In this document: one piece after another, positions 37,241 to 45,532 of the stretch
Position numbering within the stretch: the stretch's first letter is position 1
Layout of the letters: each line of letters starts with the position of its first letter
DNA from: Verrucomicrobiaceae bacterium
GTDB lineage: Bacteria; Verrucomicrobiota; Verrucomicrobiia; Verrucomicrobiales; V1-33
NCBI GenBank assembly: GCA_027486335.1
Contig: JAIXPK010000261.1
Coordinates: 1-50,437, forward strand
DNA length: 50,437 nt
Direction of reading: 5' to 3'
The notes under the pieces: generated by a model
Database searches by the model: none
The model's input: the letters and a program-made list of their open reading frames with translations, nothing else
Told to the model about the DNA's origin: nothing
Translations under genes and position numbers: made by a program

Positions 37241-38671
37241 TCAGTGAGGACTGGCCCAGCTTCCGCCGAGTGCCTTGATGAGTTGAACGGATGCGATGAG
37301 GCGCTGGCCCGTCAGTTGGACCCTTGCTCGCTGAGCCTGGAGAGCCTCTCGATCGGCATCCACGACCTCGAGGTAGCTCACGATGCCAGCTTCATATCTC
37401 TGGCTGGCCAGTTGAGCGCCACGGCTGCTGCTGGTGACGACACGGTCGAGAGCAGCGGACTGTTCGGCAAGATATCGTATCCCTGCGAGACTGCTCTCCA
37501 CATCGCCAAAGGCGACGAGAACAGCCTGGCGGTACCGTGCCACCGCCTCCTGGTAGCCGGACTGCGATCTGCGGTAGTTGGCAAGATTTCTACCACCCGC
37601 GAAGACAGGCAGCGAGACACTTGGACCGATGGACCACGCTCGGCTGTTCCAACTGAACACGTCCTGGAAGTCAGCGCTGACGCTGCCGCCCGATCCTGTG
37701 AGGCTGACCGTCGGAAAGAAGGAGGCTTTGGCCACACCGATGCGAGCGTTGGCGGAAGCGAGCTGGCGCTCAGCTTGGGCTACATCGGGGCGGCGTTCGA
37801 GCAGATCAGAGGGAAGTCCGGAAGGGATGGTCGGCGGTGTCGGTTTCCAATCCTGACCTTTGCCACCTGACGCAGCGGGAAATGAAAAGTTGGAGGGATT
37901 GGCTCCGACGAGAATTGCCAGCGCATTTTCCAGCTCTGCCCGTCTTTTGCTGAGTCCTGCCTTTTCTGCCTCGGTGCCAGCCAAGGCTGTTTCTGCCCGG
38001 GTAACGTCGAGTTCATTGCCCGTACCGCCTTTCGATTTGCTGACTACCAACTCCAGCTGCTTGTTTCTCAACTGGATGGTGTCTGCAAGCGTCAGGAGTT
38101 CCGCATCGAGTGCGCGGAGTGAGAAATAGTGCTGTGCCACATCGGCATGAAGAATGAGCAACACTCCGTGGAATGCTGCCATGGTTGCTTCGGCGTCAGC
38201 GCTAGCGCTCTCGGCACTGCGGCGGACGCGACCCCACAGGTCAATCTCATAGCTCAGGTCCATCGGCACACGGAACTGGTTTGCGGCGATTCCGCCGAAG
38301 CTCGGCAGTTGATTTGCAGAGAACTGAGTCCGTGAGAAGCTCGAGCCTGAGGAAAGCTGCGGGAGCAGTTCGGCGCGCGCCCCTCTGGCTGCACTTCTAG
38401 CCTGATCCACGCGAGCGACAGCAGCCTGCACTTGCTGGTTAGCATCAGCAGCCCTGCTTTGAAGGCTGTCGAGTGCGCTGTCATGGAATACGGTCCACCA
38501 GTTGTCTTTGGGGGCGGAATCGGTTGGCTGCCCTTCCTTCCATGAGCCGGCATCGGCACCCTTGAACTGAGATGGGACTGCATCAGCAGGCCGCTTGTAG
38601 TCCGGGCCGACGACACAAGCCGACAGCGTGAGCAGGATGACGGAGGTGGATGCAACGAGTAGAGCGTTCAT
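37241..38671 (-). CDS. NodT-type outer membrane efflux lipoprotein
   Basis: A 476-residue TolC-like outer membrane factor. The lipobox LTLSAC (Cys19) and the following VVGPDYKRP are typical of the NodT/OprM group. Two copies of the helical barrel region are seen (QVQAAVARVDQARSAARGA; later DVAQAERQLASANARIGVAKASFFPTVSLTG). It overlaps the SDR stop codon by ATGA and so is coupled to it. Confidence 0.93.
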   Translation of the reverse strand: MNALLVASTSVILLTLSACVVGPDYKRPADAVPSQFKGADAGSWKEGQPTDSAPKDNWWTVFHDSALDSLQSRAADANQQVQAAVARVDQARSAARGARAELLPQLSSGSSFSRTQFSANQLPSFGGIAANQFRVPMDLSYEIDLWGRVRRSAESASADAEATMAAFHGVLLILHADVAQHYFSLRALDAELLTLADTIQLRNKQLELVVSKSKGGTGNELDVTRAETALAGTEAEKAGLSKRRAELENALAILVGANPSNFSFPAASGGKGQDWKPTPPTIPSGLPSDLLERRPDVAQAERQLASANARIGVAKASFFPTVSLTGSGGSVSADFQDVFSWNSRAWSIGPSVSLPVFAGGRNLANYRRSQSGYQEAVARYRQAVLVAFGDVESSLAGIRYLAEQSAALDRVVTSSSRGAQLASQRYEAGIVSYLEVVDADREALQAQRARVQLTGQRLIASVQLIKALGGSWASPH

Positions 38672-39495
38672 TGTGCCTTGCCTCCCTCGATGCTGGACAC
38701 GGTCTTAGGACTCATCACTCTGGCGAACACGGCCTGGTGCAACCACCGTGGAGACGCCCAGATGAACAAAGCCATGAATTTGTTCGGCAATCCTGGCACC
38801 ACGCTGATGCGTCCGGCATTCAGAGCACGGATGGCTGCTTTCACCACCGGCGCTGGCTTCATCATGAGGAGCTTCAACAAGGGTGAAGGCTGCATCCGAG
38901 CGGTTTCCGCGAAGCCGGTGTCTGACAATCCTGGGCAGATCGTGGTGACGGTGATGCCATCCTGCTTCATTTCCCGATGAAGCGCCTCTCCAAGCCGGAG
39001 AACATAGGCCTTGGCAGCCGCATAGACCGCAAAACTCTCTACACCCACATGAGCGAGCAAGCTCGACACCAGCAGGATCTTGCCGCTGCCTTTTGCCCGC
39101 ATGTCAGAAGCGAACAAGTGAGTCACGGCAGTCAGGCTGGCGATGTCCAACTGCACCATGCTCAGTGCATCGTTCAGATTGCCATCCTGGAAGCCTCCCT
39201 GCAGTCCATAGCCAGCGTTGTTGATGAGCACGTCGATGCTGATGCCTCGCTCCTGCACTCGCTGATGCAGCGACTTCACACTGTCCAGGTCGGAAAGGTC
39301 GACGCCTTCCACAATGACTTCGATCTGATGCTTTGTGCGCAATGAGGCGGCGAGCGACTCAAGTTTGTCTTTGCGGCGGGCGACGAGGACCAGCGAGTGG
39401 CCCTGTGAGGCGTATTGGCGTGCGAATTCCTCTCCGAAGCCGCTGGATGCACCGGTAATGAGTGCCCATTTGTTGTTTGTTGTTCTGGTGTGCAT
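38668..39495 (-). CDS. short-chain dehydrogenase/reductase
   Basis: A 275-residue classical SDR from the ATG at 39495; a GTG two codons earlier (39501) is also possible. The cofactor motif is TGASSGFGEEFA, with NNAGYG, the catalytic Ser region (LLVSSLL) and YAAAK (Tyr/Lys). Such enzymes reduce or oxidise small carbonyl compounds with NAD(P)H. Here it sits between marR and the pump genes, so it may modify the exported compound. The operator at 39489-39502 overlaps its start. Confidence 0.93.
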   Translation of the reverse strand: MHTRTTNNKWALITGASSGFGEEFARQYASQGHSLVLVARRKDKLESLAASLRTKHQIEVIVEGVDLSDLDSVKSLHQRVQERGISIDVLINNAGYGLQGGFQDGNLNDALSMVQLDIASLTAVTHLFASDMRAKGSGKILLVSSLLAHVGVESFAVYAAAKAYVLRLGEALHREMKQDGITVTTICPGLSDTGFAETARMQPSPLLKLLMMKPAPVVKAAIRALNAGRISVVPGLPNKFMALFIWASPRWLHQAVFARVMSPKTVSSIEGGKAQ

Positions 39496-39502
39496 ATACA
39501 CA
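39489..39502. promoter_or_regulatory. MarR-type operator before the SDR/efflux genes
   Basis: TGTGCATATACACA is an imperfect palindrome with one mismatched pair, identical to 39996-40009. It overlaps the SDR start codon, so bound repressor should block transcription or initiation of the pump genes. Assignment to the adjacent MarR protein is inference. Confidence 0.7.
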
Positions 39503-39549
39503 GTGTGTGGTGATTTAAGGTGCTGTTGTTTGATGGGTGAAACCTTGAG

Positions 39550-39993
39550 TTACTTGCCGAGAGCCGTGACGGCTTTTTCGAGGTCAGCGAAAATGGCTGA
39601 CCAACGATCTTTGCCGAGAGTTTCGACGATTGCGTGCTGGGCGGCGAGCCAAGCCGGGTGTGCTTCCTGGACTTTTTTCCGCCCGAGGGCGGTGATGGAA
39701 ACTTCAATGCGGCCACCTTGCCCAACGGCCTCTGCCAGCATGAGTCCGTCGCGCTGGAGTGGACGAAGATTGCGAATGAGGGTGGTTCGGTCCATACCCA
39801 GCACGTCACTCAGTTCCGCCATACTCCAGCTCTCCCTCGAAATTCCCGCCACGAGAATCGAGCACTGGGTGGGCCGGATCCCATGCCGCCGCATCTCCGC
39901 ATCGAAAAACTGGGTCACCGCCCGCGTCACTGAACGGAGGTTGAAGCAAACGCAGTTTTCCTGTGACTCCATGTCTCTGGTTGTTGCACTCAT
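39550..39993 (-). CDS. MarR-family transcriptional regulator
   Basis: A 147-residue winged-helix protein. The start at 39993 is chosen because the protein then has normal MarR length and lies just after an operator; the open frame continues upstream only through repeat DNA. The recognition region is MAELSDVLGMDRTTLIRNLRPLQRDGLM (about residues 58-85), followed by the wing (GQGGRIEVSITALG). It heads the efflux operon, 54 bp before the SDR gene, and probably represses itself and the operon until an inducer binds. Confidence 0.93.
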   Translation of the reverse strand: MSATTRDMESQENCVCFNLRSVTRAVTQFFDAEMRRHGIRPTQCSILVAGISRESWSMAELSDVLGMDRTTLIRNLRPLQRDGLMLAEAVGQGGRIEVSITALGRKKVQEAHPAWLAAQHAIVETLGKDRWSAIFADLEKAVTALGK

Positions 39994-39995
39994 GG

Positions 39996-40009
39996 TGTGC
40001 ATATACACA
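39996..40009. promoter_or_regulatory. MarR-type operator before marR
   Basis: The second exact copy of TGTGCATATACACA, two bases upstream of the marR start codon. Shared flanking GG before both copies extends the match to 16 bp. The position fits autorepression. Confidence 0.7.
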
Positions 40010-40473
40010 CACGGGCCACCGGTGTCAAACAGATTCCGTGCGAATTCTTTTTCCTCAAGGTGGAGCGGAAAGGAGTCCAGGGGCGCTAATTCGGGGTACA
40101 AACTCCGGAGATCGTTGGTGATGAGGGGATTAGCCAAACCGAGGTGCCGTTTGAACGCTCTCTGGGAGCTGTTAAACAGATCCACGCTGCGACAACTCAA
40201 GAGCCAGTCGAACCACCCACAGGGCGATCCCGGCGCTCGGCGCTCGTTCGAGGAAGGTTGTAGGGTGGGCTGTTGGCGCCCGGAAGGGAACTGTCTTTCC
40301 GCTTCCGAGCGAGCGGGGCGGTTCATGGCCGCGGTTGGCCGGTTCGCGAAGCAAATCCACGCCATGATGGGCCTGCTCGTCTTTATGGGATGCAAGCAAT
40401 GGACCGGCGATGAAGCGGGTGAGAGGTGACGTCGACGGGCTGTTTTGGCGGGGGGCGCTGTGCTCGGGGATTC
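40010..40473. other. gene-free region between efflux operon and repeat array
   Basis: No supported gene. The minus strand is open by composition, without recognisable motifs. The integrase gene expected beside an integron attI site is not here. Confidence 0.5.
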
Positions 40474-40865
40474 CGACAGGTGGACGGGCTTCTGGTGAGG
40501 CACGCGGAGTGCCTCGGAGCGCGACAGGTGGACAGGCCTCTGGAGTGTGCGGGAGGGTGATTCCGACAGGTGGACGGACCTTTTGAGGACACTGAAGGGA
40601 ACGTGGTCGAGTGCTGACAGTTGAACAGACCTCTGTGATGCATGTGGAGCGGGGGCGAGGTTTCTGGAGAGTCCGATAGTTGGCCGGACCTCTGGTCGGG
40701 GCGAGGGACAGGACTTCCGGGCGCACAGGTGGACAGACCTCTGGAGTGGGGGCGAGGTTTCGGGGGAGTCCGATGGTGGGGTGGATTCCGGCAGGTGGGC
40801 CGGACAGCAGGTGGGCAGACGACTGGAGTGCGCTCTTACGATAATTGGACAGACCTCTTGGGAGG
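40474..40865. repeat. degenerate tandem repeat, about 25-bp core, 8-9 units
   Basis: Cores resembling CGACAGGTGGACAGACCTCT recur at about 40474, 40521, 40564, 40614, 40674, 40721, 40806 and 40839, with an extra variant near 40785. The spacers vary in length, and two contain GGGGGCGAGGTTTC. Units diverge and spacing is uneven, so this is not a CRISPR. It ends right at the first cassette boundary (about 40870). Confidence 0.7.
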
Positions 40866-40883
40866 GGGACGTTCTGGAGTGGG

Positions 40884-41534
40884 ATGATGCTCTACAGGCC
40901 GGTTGGAATTGAAGAACTCGCGCTGGTGTTCGACAGCGGGATGCGGGCATTTCCGCCGCGTCTTCCGGAGCAGCCGATCTTCTACCCGGTCACGAACTTT
41001 GGTTACGCGAGTCAGATTGCTCACGATTGGAACACGACTTCGGGATCAAGGGCTGGCTACGTGACGACCTTTGCGGTGGAGGACGATTACGTCGCCCGAT
41101 TTGAACGGAGGATTGTTGGAGGTCGGGAGCATGAGGAGCTTTGGGTGCCCGCGGAGGAGCTGGACGAATTCAACAGCCGCATCGAAGGGCTGATTGAGGT
41201 TGATGCGGCCTATTTCGGCGAGGGATTCACGGGTCTGGTCCCCGGGGAGTTCGGGCTGCGCGGGAAGGATGCGGTCGAACAGTTTGTCTGTCTCCGTGGA
41301 ACTGCCGATTACAGCGGGATGGATTTCTCCGGCGAGACTTACGCCCAACGCCGGATCGTTTACTGCCACTACCCTTTCTGGCGTGAGCATGATTTCAGCG
41401 GACTGGGCGTGAACGTCGAGCGGCGCGACGATCTGATGGCCCTAATTGAGAGGCGATGGGAGATTTCCGGCATTCCGTTTCCGCTGCCACGCCTCTGCCA
41501 GGATGCGGAACGAGGCAGCGCCTCCAACCGCTGA
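40884..41534 (+). CDS. ADP-ribosylation/crystallin-J1-like cassette protein
   Basis: A 216-residue protein from the ATG at 40884 (a second ATG follows at 40887; GGAGTGGG is the ribosome-binding site). The N-terminus (LYRPVGIEELALVFDSG, FPPRLPEQPIFYPV) and REHEELWVPAEELDEFN match proteins named ADP-ribosylation/crystallin J1 family. I know of no tested activity. The last ten codons run into the downstream attC, as in other cassette genes. It is the first cassette, preceded by GTTCTGG at 40870. Confidence 0.75.
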   Translation: MMLYRPVGIEELALVFDSGMRAFPPRLPEQPIFYPVTNFGYASQIAHDWNTTSGSRAGYVTTFAVEDDYVARFERRIVGGREHEELWVPAEELDEFNSRIEGLIEVDAAYFGEGFTGLVPGEFGLRGKDAVEQFVCLRGTADYSGMDFSGETYAQRRIVYCHYPFWREHDFSGLGVNVERRDDLMALIERRWEISGIPFPLPRLCQDAERGSASNR

Positions 41535-41600
41535 CATGTTCCGGGTCCGACGGTTGGTCCGACCTTGGGCCGGTCAGATGTCGCTGGGTTTGAGTTTGTG
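41505..41600 (+). other. attC: attC site 1 (somewhat decayed)
   Basis: R''-like GCGGAAC (41505-41511) and R'-like GTTTGTG (41594-41600). The arm CAGCGCCTCCAACCG pairs imperfectly with the complement of CGGTCAGATGTCGCTG near 41571-41586, leaving bulges. Its right half is the start of long repeat copy 1. The length of 96 bp matches the homologous site at 43896. Confidence 0.6.
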
Positions 41601-41969
41601 GCGTGAGGCGGGATGATGCTAAGGAAACCCGGCGGCATCCGGGAAGTGGGGCGCGACAGGTGGCGAGGGTGCTGGTGGTTCCGGGCGATGGTCGTGGGAT
41701 GGGGAAGCGGGAGCGGAGAGGGTCTGAGGCGATGGGGTTGGGCGGGTGATCAAGGGAGTAGGCACGGGAGTTCCGGGGATGGCCGATTGGGCTGCGTGGA
41801 TGGAGGAAGTGTTGGAACTTGTTGCAAATCCGGCTGGTTCGGATATTGTTGGGAACATCCGATCATATCCGTTGAACATCAGGGAATTGAGAGTCGTGAA
41901 GACACGATCCGGTGCCTTGGTTACAGGTGGATATTTCACCAGATCTGGTGGAATAATAAACTGTTCGCC
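41531..41969. repeat. long repeat, copy 1 (439 bp)
   Basis: This copy begins CTGACATGTTCCGGGTCC and ends at an R'-like core GTTCGCC (41963-41969), 17 bp before the DUF2314 start. The left half is G-rich and the right half AT-richer, with TTTCACCAGA/TCTGGTGGAA forming a hairpin at its end. It carries no convincing gene: an open frame exists in the right half, but differences between copies change amino acids as often as not. Confidence 0.9.
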
Positions 41970-41986
41970 TTTGCTCGCGTCACCCA

Positions 41987-42466
41987 ATGGCCAGCCACGA
42001 GGATAGCCCAGAGCCATTACTCACCGCCATCTCGGCCAAAGACCGTGCGTTTCAGGCGGCGTATTCATCGGCGGCTTGTACTTTGGACCAGTTCATCGCT
42101 CTGCTTGAGCAGCGGGACGACGCCATTTTCTCCGCCAAGCTGCGTTTTCGAGACCCGGACGAGTCAGAGCGACTTGGCGAGGACCGATTCGCCTACATCT
42201 GGCTCACTTCAGTTTACTATTATCCGGACGACCGCGTCTTTTCCGGCGTGTTCTTCGAGCTACCTGCGGAGTTCCAGAAGTGGCATCAGGTCGGCCAGCA
42301 GCTTGTCTTCGATCCGGAGGACATCTTCGACTGGTTGGTTCTTCGGGACGGACACTTGCACGGAGGCTTTACTTTGCGAGTCTCCCGCGCTCAACTTCCC
42401 GAGTCCGAGCGCGAGTCCTATGACCGTTACGTCGGAGTTTCCATCTATGAGCCACATCCAACGTAA
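41987..42466 (+). CDS. DUF2314 domain cassette protein
   Basis: A 159-residue protein. The section SAKLRFRDPDESERLGEDRF, then FSGVFFELPAEF, VFDPEDIFDWLVLRDGHLHGGFTLRV, matches DUF2314, a small beta-rich family with no known activity, common in cassettes and near toxin loci. It follows long repeat copy 1 and is closed by attC site 2. Confidence 0.8.
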   Translation: MASHEDSPEPLLTAISAKDRAFQAAYSSAACTLDQFIALLEQRDDAIFSAKLRFRDPDESERLGEDRFAYIWLTSVYYYPDDRVFSGVFFELPAEFQKWHQVGQQLVFDPEDIFDWLVLRDGHLHGGFTLRVSRAQLPESERESYDRYVGVSIYEPHPT

Positions 42467-42478
42467 TCCGACCGCAAA

Positions 42479-42612
42479 GCCGAACCAGGCGGCGCGGCTG
42501 GCAAGCCTCCGGGCTCTCTCCTTTCTTCCGATGACTCACCGTAATTCCAACCCTCACCTTGCGATCCACGCGCTGCCACGCCCGGAGGCTGCCAGCGCTT
42601 GAGTCGTTCGGC
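42479..42612 (+). other. attC: attC site 2
   Basis: R'' GCCGAAC (42479-42485) and R' GTTCGGC (42606-42612) are exact complements. GGCTGGCAAGCCTCCGGGC pairs with GCCCGGAGGCTGCCAGC apart from one bulged A, the hallmark extrahelical base of attC. Confidence 0.93.
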
Positions 42613-42633
42613 CAACTCCAGCACTTTTTCATT

Positions 42634-43206
42634 TTGCAGCGAAGAACCACTATTTCGATCGCGAGTGTATTTCCTGTGATCTTTATTATTTCGATGGCAG
42701 CAGACGCACTATCACCCAACAGAGCAGGGTGGGCCGGCTGGCCTGACTTGTGGTTTTCGATTTATCTTGTTGTCGTCGCTTTTATGGGACTCTCTTGGTT
42801 CATTCATGTCCTTAGGACTCGCTGGCTTCCACTGCTAAGTATTATTTCCTTCGTTGCCTTTATCGTAGTAGTTATGTCAGCCGACTGGGTGGTCGGCACA
42901 CCATGCAACTGGATGGGAGAGGAGAGCTATGCGACATACCGTCCTTCAAGATCGCCAATTTGGAGCCCACCGAATCCGGTAGCCTGTGCCGCTGACGCAG
43001 AGATTGGGAGAGCCGGCGGGAATGTTTGGAGAGATTTCTTCAGCGCTGGTGGCGGCGGGGGCCCGACAGAAGAGCCTGTGCTTAGGCTCAATTTGTCACT
43101 CATGGCATTAAGATTTTTTGCATTTACTGCTATTCCTTACTTTATTTTGCGTTTGACAAGCTACCTCACTGCTTGCTTAAGCTTAGGCCGAACCAGAACG
43201 CCATGA
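42634..43206 (+). CDS. cassette membrane protein, unknown
   Basis: A 190-residue protein if the TTG at 42634, just after the R' box, is the start; an in-frame ATG inside the attC is less likely. Four hydrophobic segments are visible (IASVFPVIFIISMAA, WFSIYLVVVAFMGLSWF, LLSIISFVAFIVVVM, and LRFFAFTAIPYFILRLTSYL at the end). A Gly-rich loop (GGNVWRDFFSAGGGGG) precedes the last one. Its DNA is less GC-rich than the chromosome genes to the left. Family not recognised. Confidence 0.65.
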   Translation: MQRRTTISIASVFPVIFIISMAADALSPNRAGWAGWPDLWFSIYLVVVAFMGLSWFIHVLRTRWLPLLSIISFVAFIVVVMSADWVVGTPCNWMGEESYATYRPSRSPIWSPPNPVACAADAEIGRAGGNVWRDFFSAGGGGGPTEEPVLRLNLSLMALRFFAFTAIPYFILRLTSYLTACLSLGRTRTP

Positions 43207-43232
43207 GTTACTACTGTCAATTGTCAATCAAT

Positions 43233-43359
43233 GGCGAACAATGCGCGGATGGACAACCGCTGGGGCTGCTCGTTCGGATTTGCTTTCCGCAACTTTAACC
43301 CGCTATCCCGTTTCGAAACTTACCCCCGCCCCACCGTTGCCAGCGCTTAAACGTTCGCG
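43233..43359 (+). other. attC: attC site 3
   Basis: R'' GGCGAAC (43233-43239) and R' GTTCGCG (43353-43359). TGGACAACCGCTGGGGC pairs with the complement of GCCCCACCGTTGCCA with a bulged A. The L'/R' end GCCAGCGCTTAAACGTTCG resembles those of sites 2 and 7. Confidence 0.9.
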
Positions 43360-43380
43360 CAACTAACAGAGCCGCCTGCC

Positions 43381-43869
43381 ATGCCTCATGATTCGTTGAA
43401 CTGCCCTACATGCAAAGGTGGACGTCGAGATTCGATGAGTGATGGTGAGTTCGCTGACTTTTTGAGTGCTTGTCGTGGTGAATTGCAGGTGAAGCAGACA
43501 GGAATCGCAGAGTGTCTCGGGCGGAGTCCCTATGCATACGACATCGATCAGGGTCTTCTGACTTTGGGTAGTGAGGCGCACTCTATCGTGGTGATTGGGA
43601 CGTATTGCGTTTCGCGTCGCACTTGGCTCTGGGGTTGGGCGAACGATTCTTACTCAGACGCAGCCCGCGAACGTTCTGCGTCCTTGAAGGGACTCCGAGA
43701 TCTGACGGGGTTTCAGGTTTTTGCTGATGATGGCCTCATGGCGACAGCCAGTGATGCACTAGATTTGGTGGCCATCGCTGTTCACTATTTCGCAGCAGAC
43801 GGCTATTGGCAGGAAGATTTCACCGATTTGCAGGTTTTCCTGGCCATCCATCCACAACGGCAGGCATGA
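43381..43869 (+). CDS. DUF6882-like cassette protein
   Basis: A 162-residue cytoplasmic protein. A Cys pair at the N-terminus (CPTCKGG) precedes a segment QVFADDGLMAT and RRTWLWGWANDSY. The 'TWLWGWAN' block followed by a helix and a second 'AVHYFAADGYW' part is like DUF6882 proteins. Function unknown. Closed by attC site 4. Confidence 0.7.
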   Translation: MPHDSLNCPTCKGGRRDSMSDGEFADFLSACRGELQVKQTGIAECLGRSPYAYDIDQGLLTLGSEAHSIVVIGTYCVSRRTWLWGWANDSYSDAARERSASLKGLRDLTGFQVFADDGLMATASDALDLVAIAVHYFAADGYWQEDFTDLQVFLAIHPQRQA

Positions 43870-43895
43870 CACGAACCTTCACCGAACCAGCCAAC

Positions 43896-43993
43896 GGCGA
43901 ACAAGACGCAGCACTCTCGACGGCTGACATGCTCCGGGTCCGACGGTCGGTTCGATCGTGGGGCGGACAGATGGCGCTGGGTTTGAGTTTGTG
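43896..43993 (+). other. attC: attC site 4 (decayed right half)
   Basis: R'' GGCGAAC (43896-43902), then AAGACGCAGCACTCTCGACGG. The right end GCGCTGGGTTTGAGTTTGTG carries an R'-like GTTTGTG (43987-43993). Pairing is patchy. The right half belongs to long repeat copy 2, exactly as at site 1. Confidence 0.6.
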
Positions 43994-44358
43994 GCGTGAG
44001 GCGGGATGATGCTAAGGAATTTGTGGTCTCAGGAAGCGGGGCGCGACAGGTGGCGAGGGTGCAGGTGGTTCCAGGCGATGGTCGTGGGACGGGGAAGCGG
44101 GGGCGGAGAGGGTCTGAGGCGATGGGGTTGGGTGGGTGATCAAGGGAGTGGGCACGGGAGTTCCGGGGATGGCGAAGGGGCTGCGTGGCTGGAAGAATTG
44201 TTGGAATTTGTTGCAAATCCGGCTGGTTCGGATATTGTTGGGAACATCCGATCATATCCGTTGAACATCAGGGAATTGAGAGTCGTGAAGACATGGTCCG
44301 GTGCCCTGGTTACAGGTGGATATTTCACCGGATCTGGTGGAATCAATAACTGTTAGTC
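43924..44358. repeat. long repeat, copy 2 (435 bp)
   Basis: Homologous along its full length to 41531-41969; the right 268 bp also match copy 3. It ends at R'-like GTTAGTC (44352-44358), which fits the general GTTRRRY core, 13 bp before the next gene. Confidence 0.9.
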
Positions 44359-44371
44359 AGACTCAGAAAAA

Positions 44372-44731
44372 ATGGCCGTTTATATTATCATTCTAGCGAT
44401 TGCGATGCCGATTGGCTGGCTAATCGCCGAAATCAAAGGACGCGTCGTAGCGCGCCGTATCTTCGGTGCACTTACGATTGTCTCCGCCTGCCTTATCGGC
44501 TGGGGCGTCGGGATGCTTCAGCGGCTGAATTACAATGCGTGGTATGGACACGCTTCAAAAAAGCTCCTGGAGGGAGTCGCCGCTTCTTTGCCCACTGAGT
44601 TACCAGAACGAAAAATCCTGGAGGAGAGCGCACAGAAGTTTCGTCCGACCTACGAGAATCGAGCTCGCTATGATGTGTTAGTTGATTCTATACTCGAATC
44701 ACTCCCCGATAAAGAACAGAATAAACAATGA
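44372..44731 (+). CDS. small cassette membrane protein, unknown
   Basis: A 119-residue protein with two membrane segments (about 2-20 and 31-50: YIIILAIAMPIGWLIAE and GALTIVSACLIGWGVGM) and a soluble charged C-terminal tail. It lies directly after long repeat copy 2 and before attC site 5. Family not recognised. Confidence 0.7.
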   Translation: MAVYIIILAIAMPIGWLIAEIKGRVVARRIFGALTIVSACLIGWGVGMLQRLNYNAWYGHASKKLLEGVAASLPTELPERKILEESAQKFRPTYENRARYDVLVDSILESLPDKEQNKQ

Positions 44732-44830
44732 GCTTAACAACGCGATGGAGCCAAGACGGGTAGTTGTCACAGATCATGCTTACACATGCTCTGCGCCAAC
44801 AACCCGCCTGGCTCATCTTTGGCGTTCGGC
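44732..44830 (+). other. attC: attC site 5
   Basis: R'' GCTTAAC (44732-44738) and R' GTTCGGC (44824-44830). GATGGAGCCAAGACGGGT pairs with the complement of ACCCGCCTGGCTCATC with bulged bases. Confidence 0.9.
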
Positions 44831-44848
44831 CAACCAACAAGCCTACCA

Positions 44849-45409
44849 GTGAACTTGCATAAAGCAGAGCAGTTTAGCGAGACTTGCGAGACCGCTTACC
44901 GCCTACTCGCAGACAGTCGATTGATTGAGGGGGCATCGTCGTTGAGGGCATGGCATGAGCACCTTCGAGTTTGGCATTACCCGGCGTTCCGTACTCACAC
45001 TTCATGGTCCGTTTTCACCCGACGACGACCATCAGATCGAGAGACTGCCTATTTGCTACGAGTTGCGAGTTGGGACAGGCCCGACGATGCGAGGCGATTC
45101 CACGACCCCTTATATGGCCTTTCCGAGAGGCTTCGTCCGTTGCCGAGTGTCACTGCCCAGGACTACCAGCTTAGCACGACAGCCTTTGAGGAGCGCTTTG
45201 CTGCATTGAGGCAGGTTTCCATGTCCCCTTTCGCTCAGCACCCCATTGGCATCGATGGAGAGGTTTACGGCGTTCAGACTCAGAGATTGCGATTTGACTG
45301 GTGGTGTGATGCACCATCAGGCTGGACAGAACTTGAGCGCCAGATTATGGAGTTGATAGACTACTTCAGCACTGCCACATCCGGGGACTCAAGTCAGACA
45401 CCAGCATGA
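44849..45409 (+). CDS. cassette protein, unknown
   Basis: A 186-residue soluble protein if the GTG at 44849, 19 bp after the R' box, is used; the first ATG in frame (44786) lies inside the attC. Notable segments are FSETCETAYRLLADSRL, SLRAWHEHLRVWHYPAFR and RLRFWDWW-like RLRFDWWCDAPSGW near the end. It is rich in Trp and Arg. I do not recognise the family. Confidence 0.65.
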   Translation: MNLHKAEQFSETCETAYRLLADSRLIEGASSLRAWHEHLRVWHYPAFRTHTSWSVFTRRRPSDRETAYLLRVASWDRPDDARRFHDPLYGLSERLRPLPSVTAQDYQLSTTAFEERFAALRQVSMSPFAQHPIGIDGEVYGVQTQRLRFDWWCDAPSGWTELERQIMELIDYFSTATSGDSSQTPA

Positions 45410-45430
45410 GCACATATCACGAACCACGAG

Positions 45431-45523
45431 GGCGAAGAAAACGGATGCTGGCAACGGCTCGAAAGCTATCTGTCGTGTCAGCAACGTCCTGCGCTCGCCG
45501 TCGCCTGATCCGAAACGTTCGCC
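45431..45523 (+). other. attC: attC site 6
   Basis: R''-like GGCGAAG (45431-45437, last base changed) and R' GTTCGCC (45517-45523). CGGATGCTGGCAACGGC pairs in part with the complement of GCCGTCGCCTGATCCG. Confidence 0.75.
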
Positions 45524-45532
45524 CAAAGAAAT

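Noticed and set aside
40474..40865. CRISPR array.
   Set aside because: Units are degenerate, spacing is uneven, and no cas gene is present.
39994..40950. In-frame upstream extension of marR through the tandem repeat on the minus strand.
   Set aside because: It would add over 300 Ser/Pro/Arg-rich residues to a normal-length MarR protein, and repeat spacing is not a multiple of three.
44006..44356. A 116-codon open frame inside repeat copy 2 as a real gene.
   Set aside because: It is interrupted or shifted in copy 1, missing its start in copy 3, and differences between copies are mostly non-synonymous.
43924..44358. The long repeat as a group IIC intron, which can insert at attC sites.
   Set aside because: No domain V-like hairpin, no intron-type 5' end, and no reverse transcriptase.
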